DNA of 5,885 nucleotides from an uncultured Methylotenera sp. (GTDB taxonomy: Bacteria; Pseudomonadota; Gammaproteobacteria; Burkholderiales; Methylophilaceae). Both the position numbers and the translations under genes were made by a program. The notes beneath the pieces were generated by a model. It did no database searches. It was not told where the DNA came from and saw only the letters and a list, made by a program, of their open reading frames with translations. The DNA is taken from the NCBI GenBank assembly GCA_937957775.1, contig CALFXV010000009.1:1-5885 (forward strand), given 5' to 3'. Shown here piece by piece: positions 1-5,117 of this stretch (its first letter is position 1; each line of letters begins with the position of its first letter).

Positions 1-442
1 CCGCCGCATCAGGCGTTAAGGAACCGTATACCTCATCGGTGGAGACATGCAAAAAACGCCATGCCTGACGGTCGACTGTGCTTAATTGTGTCCAATAAGC
101 ACGCACGGCTTCCAATAAATGAAAAGTGCCCACCACATTGGTTTGAATGAAATCTTCAGGGCCGTGTATGGACCTATCTACATGGCTTTCGGCCGCAAAA
201 TTTACGATGGCAGTAGGTTGATACTCATGCAACAACTTACTCAGCAGCGCCTGATCCCCTATGTCGCCATGCACGAAAACATGCTGTGGATTGTGTTGCA
301 CGGCCGTTAAATTTTCCAAATTCCCGGCATAAGTCAACTTATCCAAATTCACCACACGGCCTAATCCCAAGCGCAACCATTCAAGCACGAAATTAGCGCC
401 AATAAAGCCCGCCCCACCGGTTACCAAAATTGTTTTAGTCAT
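1..442 (-). CDS. rfbB: dTDP-glucose 4,6-dehydratase, N-terminal part (cut by left edge)
   Basis: This is the first 147 codons of an NAD-dependent short-chain dehydrogenase/reductase of the extended type. It converts dTDP-glucose to dTDP-4-keto-6-deoxyglucose, the second step towards dTDP-rhamnose and related surface sugars, in the cytoplasm. Visible: the start MTKTILVTGGAGFIG with the Rossmann glycine motif GxxGxxG at residues 9-15; LDKLTYAGN at 33-41; AESHVDRS at 84-91; and STDEVYG at 134-140, which carries the catalytic Asp-Glu pair of RmlB enzymes. The YxxxK catalytic pair would lie beyond the edge and is not seen. The family is usually about 350 residues, so roughly 60% is missing here. 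The ATG at 442-440 follows the dnaQ stop by 13 bp and has an AG-rich ribosome site (AAGAAAG) about 8 nt upstream, so co-transcription with dnaQ is likely. The family assignment is near certain; a closely related nucleotide-sugar dehydratase is the only alternative. Confidence 0.95.
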   Translation of the reverse strand, partial: MTKTILVTGGAGFIGANFVLEWLRLGLGRVVNLDKLTYAGNLENLTAVQHNPQHVFVHGDIGDQALLSKLLHEYQPTAIVNFAAESHVDRSIHGPEDFIQTNVVGTFHLLEAVRAYWTQLSTVDRQAWRFLHVSTDEVYGSLTPDAA

Positions 443-450
443 GCAGATTA

Positions 451-457
451 CTTTCTT
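451..457 (-). promoter_or_regulatory. Ribosome binding site of rfbB
   Basis: On the minus strand the sequence AAGAAAG overlaps the dnaQ stop codon and sits 8 nt before the rfbB ATG. It is a purine-rich, partial Shine-Dalgarno match. It supports this ATG and suggests that ribosomes ending dnaQ could re-initiate on rfbB. Confidence 0.45.
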
Positions 458-1166
458 ATTTTTCAATTGTTGATGATTCCAGGGCCGCCCATAAGCAATC
501 CCCGGATTTATTCAATGCTGCCAGATAAGCCTCATGGGCCTCTAGTTCACTGGCATTAGCTAACATAACGATGCCTGCTTGATTGAATGCAGCCTTGGGT
601 TCAACCGTCTGCGTTGTTTGAGGCTGGTCCATGCTGATCATCAGACTATCTTGCCCGCGCGTCATGGCCATGTACACATCGGCCAACAATTCCGCATCCA
701 ATAAGGCGCCGTGCAGGGTACGTTTAGAGTTGTCTATGCCAAAATGCCGGCATAAGGCATCCAAACTATTACGCTGTCCTGGGCGCATTTCTTTGGCTAT
801 TTTGAGTGTATCGGTCACCTTAGCGACGATGCTCTCCAAGGGTTTTTGCTCGATCAAACCCAGCTCGCAATTTAAAAAGCCCACGTCAAAGGGTGCGTTA
901 TGCATAATCAGCTCGGCATCGGCAATGAAATCCAGCAACTCATTAACAATGTCAGGAAAGCGCGGCTTGTCCTGCAAAAATTCCAAAGAAATACCGTGCA
1001 CCTCCTGAGCGCCTTGGTCTATTTCACGATCGGGGTTGAGGTAATAATGAAAATGCTGTTTGGTTAATCGGCGGTTGACCACCTCAACCGCGGCAATCTC
1101 TATCACCCTATGGCCTTGTGCATGGTACAAACCGGTGGTTTCCGTATCCAAAAAAATCTGCCTCAT
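456..1166 (-). CDS. dnaQ: DNA polymerase III epsilon subunit (3'-5' proofreading exonuclease)
   Basis: This 236-residue protein (E. coli epsilon is 243) is the proofreading exonuclease of the replicative polymerase core, where it binds the alpha and theta subunits. All DEDDh residues are present: D7 and E9 in FLDTETTG (Exo I), D94 in [10 protein letters not shown] (Exo II), and H152 and D157 in HGALLDAEL (Exo III). After the nuclease domain, QDSLMI at 172-177 lies exactly where E. coli epsilon has its QTSMAF sliding-clamp motif. A Q/T-rich linker follows at about 181-188. The C-terminal block [20 protein letters not shown] (207-226) matches the alpha-binding tail of E. coli epsilon. The ATG overlaps the rnhA stop by 4 bp (ATGA), with a good Shine-Dalgarno AGGGGG 7 nt upstream. 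A stand-alone DEDDh exonuclease is unlikely because both the clamp motif and the alpha-binding tail are retained. Confidence 0.97.
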   Translation of the reverse strand: MRQIFLDTETTGLYHAQGHRVIEIAAVEVVNRRLTKQHFHYYLNPDREIDQGAQEVHGISLEFLQDKPRFPDIVNELLDFIADAELIMHNAPFDVGFLNCELGLIEQKPLESIVAKVTDTLKIAKEMRPGQRNSLDALCRHFGIDNSKRTLHGALLDAELLADVYMAMTRGQDSLMISMDQPQTTQTVEPKAAFNQAGIVMLANASELEAHEAYLAALNKSGDCLWAALESSTIEK

Positions 1167-1621
1167 GATGCTGCCCCCTGCAAAACCTGCTCCACGCCCT
1201 TATTAGCCAAACTGTCAGCCCGTTCATTACCAACATTGCCGGCGTGCCCTTTAACCCATATCCATTGCACCGTATGCTGCTGGGTTAGGCCATCTAAAAT
1301 GCGCCATAAATCATCATTTTTCACCGGCTTTTTATCTGCAGTCCGCCAATTCCTGGCTTTCCAGCCGACTATCCATTCGGAAATGCCTTTCTGCACGTAA
1401 ACCGAATCCGTGTAAACTTTTGCATGGCAGCTGCGATTTAGCGCCTCAAGGGCGCGTATCACCGCAGTTAACTCCATGCGGTTATTGGTGGTGAGCAATT
1501 CGCCTCCAAACAGTTCTTTTTCTTGGCCAGCGTAACTAATCCAAGCACCCCAACCCCCAGGACCTGGGTTGCCCTTGCATGCCCCATCGGCGTAAATTTC
1601 TACTGCTTTAGTCGTGCTCAT
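1163..1621 (-). CDS. rnhA: Ribonuclease HI
   Basis: This 152-residue protein (E. coli RNase HI is 155) is a cytoplasmic endonuclease that cuts the RNA strand of RNA/DNA hybrids, removing R-loops and helping remove Okazaki primers. The complete catalytic set is visible: D12 in [18 protein letters not shown]50 in [17 protein letters not shown]72 in VYTDSVYV, H126 in WVKGHAGN and D136 in NERADSLAN. These equal D10, E48, D70, H124 and D134 of the E. coli enzyme. The basic protrusion [17 protein letters not shown] (86-102), which contacts the hybrid, is also present, so this is the standard bacterial RNH1 type. Its ATG overlaps the stop of the upstream methyltransferase by 4 bp (ATGA), and its own stop overlaps the dnaQ start in the same way. 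No strong Shine-Dalgarno precedes its ATG, so translation is probably coupled to the methyltransferase. Confidence 0.98.
   Translation of the reverse strand: MSTTKAVEIYADGACKGNPGPGGWGAWISYAGQEKELFGGELLTTNNRMELTAVIRALEALNRSCHAKVYTDSVYVQKGISEWIVGWKARNWRTADKKPVKNDDLWRILDGLTQQHTVQWIWVKGHAGNVGNERADSLANKGVEQVLQGAAS
1174..1179 (-). promoter_or_regulatory. Ribosome binding site of dnaQ inside rnhA
   Basis: AGGGGG on the minus strand, within the last rnhA codons, lies 7 nt before the dnaQ ATG. It is the clearest Shine-Dalgarno in the window. It fixes the dnaQ start and lets dnaQ be translated at its own rate despite the ATGA overlap. Confidence 0.65.
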
Positions 1622-2430
1622 GGTGTTTTGTTTAATGTCTTTCTGGATAAACGGTTAAATTTGTCTCGCGACTTAGTTGGCCTGCCGATGGATTTGGGTC
1701 TAGCTGTCAGTAAATTGGTGGCGCCCGATTGTTTCCAATTCGGTTTAATGGGTGTCATGCCGGGCACGCGTTTTTTTGCCACGATAAAATAGACCCCAGC
1801 CAACCTCGAAAAGGCATGCTGACCTAGCTTATCCATAAATAACAGGCGCTTATGCCAAGCAATATTTTCAAACGGCGGGACATGGCAACAATTCCGCACG
1901 GTGACAACCTCAAAACCCAGTAAGGCTAACCAATCTTTTAAGCGATTCAGGCCTATCAAGCGAGCATGCCATGGGTAATCTAACTGCTTACAAAACAGTT
2001 TTTTTATGAACGCACACGCGCCCCAGGCGCTGATGGGATTAAAGCCGGAAATAATCAAATGTCCATCTGGCATCATTACGCGAGCGGCCTCACGCAAGGT
2101 TTGGTGTGGTCTTTCACTGAACTCCAGTCTGTGCGGCAAAAGCAATAAATCCAAACTCATTTCAGCAAAGGGTAAAAAATCATCCGTGCACACCACGTTA
2201 GCCTGATTTTCGCCATTGTCCATGCCAGCGGCTTCACTAGCTAACGCTTTATAGCGATTGGGCATGCGCGAGTTAGCCAACAAGTCTTGCGGCATAGACC
2301 CCACCTGCAGTGCATTAAAGCCAAATAGATCGGATACGGCTTGGTCAAATAAGGGTTTTTCGCTGGCTTGCAAATACTTGCCTGCTGTGGATTTGAACCA
2401 ATCTTGTATGGGCGCCGCTGCTATTGACAT
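1618..2430 (-). CDS. YafS-like SAM-dependent methyltransferase-fold protein
   Basis: This 270-residue protein has the fold pattern of class I methyltransferases and sits between gloB and rnhA, as yafS does in E. coli. The order is: an N-terminal helix region with WF at 11-12; the motif I region FGFNALQVG (36-44); an acidic strand end, [10 protein letters not shown] (79-88); [13 protein letters not shown] (92-104); [19 protein letters not shown] (114-132), the usual strand-5 region; and LGFEVV (171-176). The canonical motif I glycine pattern (E/DxGxGxG) is not there, so SAM binding is not shown by sequence alone. The last 50 residues (about 220-270) are rich in Lys and Arg and look disordered. 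Substrate and role are unknown to me. It is the first gene of the leftward operon and overlaps rnhA by 4 bp. No clear Shine-Dalgarno precedes the ATG at 2430. Confidence 0.85.
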   Translation of the reverse strand: MSIAAAPIQDWFKSTAGKYLQASEKPLFDQAVSDLFGFNALQVGSMPQDLLANSRMPNRYKALASEAAGMDNGENQANVVCTDDFLPFAEMSLDLLLLPHRLEFSERPHQTLREAARVMMPDGHLIISGFNPISAWGACAFIKKLFCKQLDYPWHARLIGLNRLKDWLALLGFEVVTVRNCCHVPPFENIAWHKRLLFMDKLGQHAFSRLAGVYFIVAKKRVPGMTPIKPNWKQSGATNLLTARPKSIGRPTKSRDKFNRLSRKTLNKTP

Positions 2431-2452
2431 TTAACCGTATAGAACAAATGAT
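2424..2452 (+). promoter_or_regulatory. Predicted sigma70-type promoter of gloB
   Basis: A perfect -35 TTGACA (2424-2429) is followed after 17 bp by AATGAT (2447-2452, 4 of 6 matches to TATAAT). The expected transcription start is about 2459, at or next to the gloB ATG at 2460, so the mRNA would be nearly leaderless. The -35 overlaps the start codon of the divergent methyltransferase. This is a prediction by eye; the weak -10 is its main flaw. Confidence 0.45.
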
Positions 2453-2477
2453 AGTGGGTATGCATCATAATGTTCAA
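2448..2477 (-). promoter_or_regulatory. Predicted sigma70-type promoter of the methyltransferase-rnhA-dnaQ-rfbB operon
   Basis: On the minus strand, TTGAAC (2477-2472, 4 of 6) and TATCAT (2453-2448, 5 of 6) are separated by 18 bp. The expected transcription start is about 2441, some 10 nt before the ATG at 2430. A second minus-strand TATAAT lies at 2483-2478 but has no good -35 partner. The promoter lies partly inside the 5' end of gloB, and its -10 overlaps the predicted gloB -10 by 5 bases. Confidence 0.45.
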
Positions 2478-3239
2478 ATTATACCCATTCCAGCATTTAA
2501 GGATAACTATATCTGGCTCATACACAACGGCCAGCAAGCCGTAGCCGTTGATCCAGGTGATGCCCAGCCTGTCATACAAACGCTCAAACAACTCAACCTT
2601 AGCCTAAGCGGCATACTCATTACCCATCACCATCAAGACCACATTGCCGGGGTTAGCGCATTAATTAAAGCCTATCCTGATGTAAACATATATGCACCAA
2701 AATTAGAGACTTACTCGTTTGCGCACACACCAGTCGATGAAGAACAGCTGGTAGCGCTGGCCGACCTGGGGCTAAATTTTAACGTCATGCACTTGCCAGG
2801 TCACACCTTAGGCCATGTGGCCTACTACACCGAAACCAAACTAGGCGATCAATGGCTGTTTTGTGGGGACACCCTGTTTGGCGCCGGCTGCGGCCGTTTA
2901 TTTGAAGGCACGCCAGAGCAAATGCACCACTCGCTAAAACGCTTAGCTGCCTTAGCCGGCAGCACTCAAGTCTATTGCACTCACGAATACACATTACGCA
3001 ACATTGACTTTGCCTTGAGCCTGGAGCCAAGCAACCTCACATTGCAAAAACGTAAGCTAGACACGCAAGCGCTGCGCGACAAAGGCATGGCCAGCTTGCC
3101 ATCCAACATCGAACTGGAACGCGCGACCAATCCTTTTTTACGTTGCCATACCGCTAGCATTCAAGTCGGCAGCGGCTTAAACTCGGCAGATGAGATTGCT
3201 GTTTTTAGCAGAATAAGGGAATTAAGAAATGTATATTAA
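2460..3239 (+). CDS. gloB: Hydroxyacylglutathione hydrolase (glyoxalase II)
   Basis: This metallo-beta-lactamase-fold thioesterase hydrolyses S-lactoylglutathione to D-lactate and glutathione, the last step of methylglyoxal detoxification in the cytoplasm. From the ATG at 2460 it is 259 residues, close to E. coli GloB (251). Metal ligands are intact: H56, H58, D60 and H61 in THHHQDHIAG, H115 in LPGHTLGH, D137 in FCGDTLFGAGCGRLFEG, and H175 in CTHEYT. The C-terminal RATNPFLR is the glutathione-binding segment typical of GloB. The start is uncertain. An in-frame TTG at 2424 would overlap the divergent gene and coincides with a -35 hexamer, and an ATG at 2448 adds four residues. The family normally begins only a few residues before IPIPAFxDNYIW, so 2460 fits best. 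Upstream GTGGG is at most a weak ribosome site. It is divergent from the methyltransferase, with 29 bp between start codons. Confidence 0.95.
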   Translation: MHHNVQIIPIPAFKDNYIWLIHNGQQAVAVDPGDAQPVIQTLKQLNLSLSGILITHHHQDHIAGVSALIKAYPDVNIYAPKLETYSFAHTPVDEEQLVALADLGLNFNVMHLPGHTLGHVAYYTETKLGDQWLFCGDTLFGAGCGRLFEGTPEQMHHSLKRLAALAGSTQVYCTHEYTLRNIDFALSLEPSNLTLQKRKLDTQALRDKGMASLPSNIELERATNPFLRCHTASIQVGSGLNSADEIAVFSRIRELRNVY

Positions 3240-3241
3240 TC

Positions 3242-3282
3242 ATATATATAAACAATATATTTAAAGTAAATATTAAATATTT
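3242..3282. promoter_or_regulatory. AT-rich tract upstream of mltD promoter (UP-element-like)
   Basis: Only two of these 41 bases are G or C. The tract starts just after the gloB stop and ends 5 bp before the predicted mltD -35. Alternating A and T runs in this position are typical of UP elements that bind the RNA polymerase alpha subunits, or of sites for nucleoid proteins. No function is proven. Confidence 0.4.
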
Positions 3283-3287
3283 ACACC

Positions 3288-3311
3288 TTGACTTTAAGGT
3301 CAATTTTTTTT
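3288..3311 (+). terminator. Predicted intrinsic terminator of gloB
   Basis: TTGACT pairs with GGTCAA (3288-3293 with 3298-3303; five Watson-Crick pairs plus one U-G) around a UUAA loop. Eight T residues follow directly (3304-3311). An alternative stem ACCTT/AAGGT (3285-3289 with 3296-3300) overlaps it. The position, 48 nt after the gloB stop, suits a terminator. The stem is short and AU-rich, so termination may be partial, with read-through into mltD. Confidence 0.5.
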
Positions 3312-3316
3312 ACTAT
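3288..3316 (+). promoter_or_regulatory. Predicted sigma70-type promoter of mltD
   Basis: TTGACT (3288-3293, 5 of 6) is followed after exactly 17 bp by TACTAT (3311-3316, 4 of 6), with the AT-rich tract immediately upstream. The expected transcription start is about 3323, leaving a leader of roughly 58 nt to the TTG at 3381. If correct, translation cannot begin at the in-frame TTG at 3288, which is part of the -35 itself. TATACG at 3314-3319 is a less well spaced alternative -10. Confidence 0.45.
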
Positions 3317-3380
3317 ACGGTCTTACTCAATCAGGGCAAACAACCGCAATTGTCACGCCCACTCACACCTTAAGCCATCA

Positions 3381-5105
3381 TTGACGAATTCTTCTAGCCA
3401 TATTATCGCCCGCCTTCTTGTAGCAAGCAGCTTATTGTTACCGGTCTCGAAAAGTTATGCTGAATCGAATGTAATCGGCGAGGAAATCACCATCACCGGT
3501 GAAGAAGCGAGCAAACTCAGCAATAAAGAGTCAGGCTCACCAGATGCCCTAGCCAACAAAAAAATGCCGGCTAACTTACAAGGCGTCAACATAGACCCAT
3601 CCCTACGCAATCTAAGCGAGGAAGCCACGCCTGTTATCGTGATAAGCAGCGATGACCTGTGGCAAAGAATTAAAGATGGTTATGCGATGCCGGACTCCAC
3701 CTCTAACTTAGTTGCAAATCACGAAAAATGGTATAGCACTAGGCCAGACTACATTAGACGCATGGTAGAACGCAGCCAAAAATACTTGTTTCACATCGTA
3801 GAAGAAGTGGAAAAACGGGGCATGCCAACGGAAATTGCTTTACTCCCCATGATAGAAAGCGCCTACAACCCCCAAGCCTATTCGAGGAGTCAGGCATCCG
3901 GCATTTGGCAATTCATCCCGTCCACGGGCAAGCATTTTGGCTTGCAACAAAATTGGTGGATAGACAACCGACGCAACGTGATCGTGGCGACCGATGCGGC
4001 GCTGACCTATTTGCAAAAACTGCATGGCATGTTTGGTTCATGGGATTTAGCCCTGGCGGCCTACAATGCGGGTGAAGGCACCGTAGGCCGGGCGATAGAG
4101 CGAAATCGTAGATTAGGTCTAGGCACGGACTATGAAAGTTTAAACTTACCACCGGAAACCCGAAATTACGTGCCTAAATTGCAAGCCGTTAAAAACATCA
4201 TGACCAACCCGGGCAAGTACGGTTTAAAAATACAAACCATAGCCAACACGGCATACTTCACGCGCGTTTCCGCCCCCGCTCAAATTGACGCGCACCTGGC
4301 CGCTAAATTAGCTGAAATCAGTGATGAGGAATTTTTAGCGCTTAATCCAAGCAACAACAGGCCGCTCATAGGCAATAACGATGAAAAACACGAACTGCTG
4401 CTGCCCATTCTTGCTGCTCAGACTTTTAGGGATAATTTGGCCAACTACAACAAACCCTTGGTCAGTTGGAAAACCTATTTAGCGAAACGCGGTGAGCGCA
4501 TGGAGAAAATAGCCGCCAAATTCGGCATACAACTGTCCAAACTGCGCAATGTTAACAACCTACCCAATCAAAATAAAATAAAAAAATCTTCAACCATTTT
4601 GGTGCCAAACGGCAACCAAACTGACTTCACGCCCAACGGCAACACGATTAAGACTGCCGAGACCAATAGCGCTTACCCTTTGGATCCAACCTTGTCGCTC
4701 AGTGCGGATGCTGCCCTCACGGAAAAAAACCCACTCAATAGCAACGATGAAACGGAACCTAGCAAGGCCAATAACGTCCTACACCTGGTTAAAAAAGGCG
4801 AGACCATTTTTGCCATTGCCAAGCTCTACCAAGTTAGCATAGACGATATCGTGAATGCCAATAGCCTGGCAAACCGAGACATTAAAATTGGTCAAACATT
4901 GAGCATTAACAATGCGGCAACGCACAACACGCAAACAGAAGCGGCTAAGCTGGAAAGCAATACGAATGAGAAAAAATGGCCTGAGAAAAACAAAGCAAAA
5001 GGTAAAAAAAGCAAAGCAAATAAAAATAAGTTAAAAAAAACCAAGACCAATAAATCTCAACATAAAAAACTGAAGAAAAAGCGTAGTCCAAATTCGAAAA
5101 AATAA
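3381..5105 (+). CDS. mltD: Membrane-bound-type lytic transglycosylase D homologue with LysM repeats and Lys-rich tail
   Basis: This periplasmic enzyme cleaves the MurNAc-GlcNAc bond of peptidoglycan, forming 1,6-anhydro ends. The frame is open from TTG 3288 (605 codons) and has no ATG before the mature region. I choose TTG 3381 (574 residues) because it gives a normal signal peptide: hydrophobic core IIARLLVASSLLLPV, probable cleavage after SYA. No Shine-Dalgarno is clear at either TTG. Numbering from 3288, the family-1 transglycosylase domain spans about 165-315: catalytic E190 in LLPMIESAYNPQA, then SGIWQFIPSTG (204-214), LALAAYNAGEG (255-264 region) and ETRNYVPKLQA (290-300). A divergent LysM-like unit lies at about 394-440 and a clear LysM at 498-540 (VKKGETIFAIAKLY). 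Residues 561-605 hold 21 Lys. Unlike E. coli MltD there is no lipobox cysteine. The pairing with gloB matches E. coli. Confidence 0.92.
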   Translation: MTNSSSHIIARLLVASSLLLPVSKSYAESNVIGEEITITGEEASKLSNKESGSPDALANKKMPANLQGVNIDPSLRNLSEEATPVIVISSDDLWQRIKDGYAMPDSTSNLVANHEKWYSTRPDYIRRMVERSQKYLFHIVEEVEKRGMPTEIALLPMIESAYNPQAYSRSQASGIWQFIPSTGKHFGLQQNWWIDNRRNVIVATDAALTYLQKLHGMFGSWDLALAAYNAGEGTVGRAIERNRRLGLGTDYESLNLPPETRNYVPKLQAVKNIMTNPGKYGLKIQTIANTAYFTRVSAPAQIDAHLAAKLAEISDEEFLALNPSNNRPLIGNNDEKHELLLPILAAQTFRDNLANYNKPLVSWKTYLAKRGERMEKIAAKFGIQLSKLRNVNNLPNQNKIKKSSTILVPNGNQTDFTPNGNTIKTAETNSAYPLDPTLSLSADAALTEKNPLNSNDETEPSKANNVLHLVKKGETIFAIAKLYQVSIDDIVNANSLANRDIKIGQTLSINNAATHNTQTEAAKLESNTNEKKWPEKNKAKGKKSKANKNKLKKTKTNKSQHKKLKKKRSPNSKK

Positions 5106-5117
5106 TTGATTGATGCC

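Noticed and set aside
119..310. 63-codon + strand frame at the left edge
   Set aside because: It is antisense to the rfbB reading frame, which carries the clear Rossmann and STDEVYG motifs.
631..1008. 125-codon open frame on the + strand
   Set aside because: It lies wholly antisense to dnaQ, whose catalytic and clamp motifs are intact. Its translation is Ser/Cys/Lys-rich low-complexity sequence with no recognisable domain.
1110..1792. Two + strand open frames (1110-1400 and 1523-1792)
   Set aside because: Both are antisense to dnaQ/rnhA and the methyltransferase and show no motif or ribosome site; they are shadows of well-supported genes.
2785..3030. 81-codon open frame on the - strand inside gloB
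   Set aside because: It opposes the conserved metal-binding core of gloB. The Cys/Arg-rich translation is typical of reverse-strand shadows.
3240..3287. Possible small RNA gene or replication origin in the AT-rich gap
   Set aside because: There are no DnaA-box-like repeats or structured GC-containing stem within it, and the position is better explained as an upstream promoter element.
3840..4152. Two overlapping - strand open frames within mltD
   Set aside because: They oppose the transglycosylase catalytic domain and have no start signal or family resemblance.
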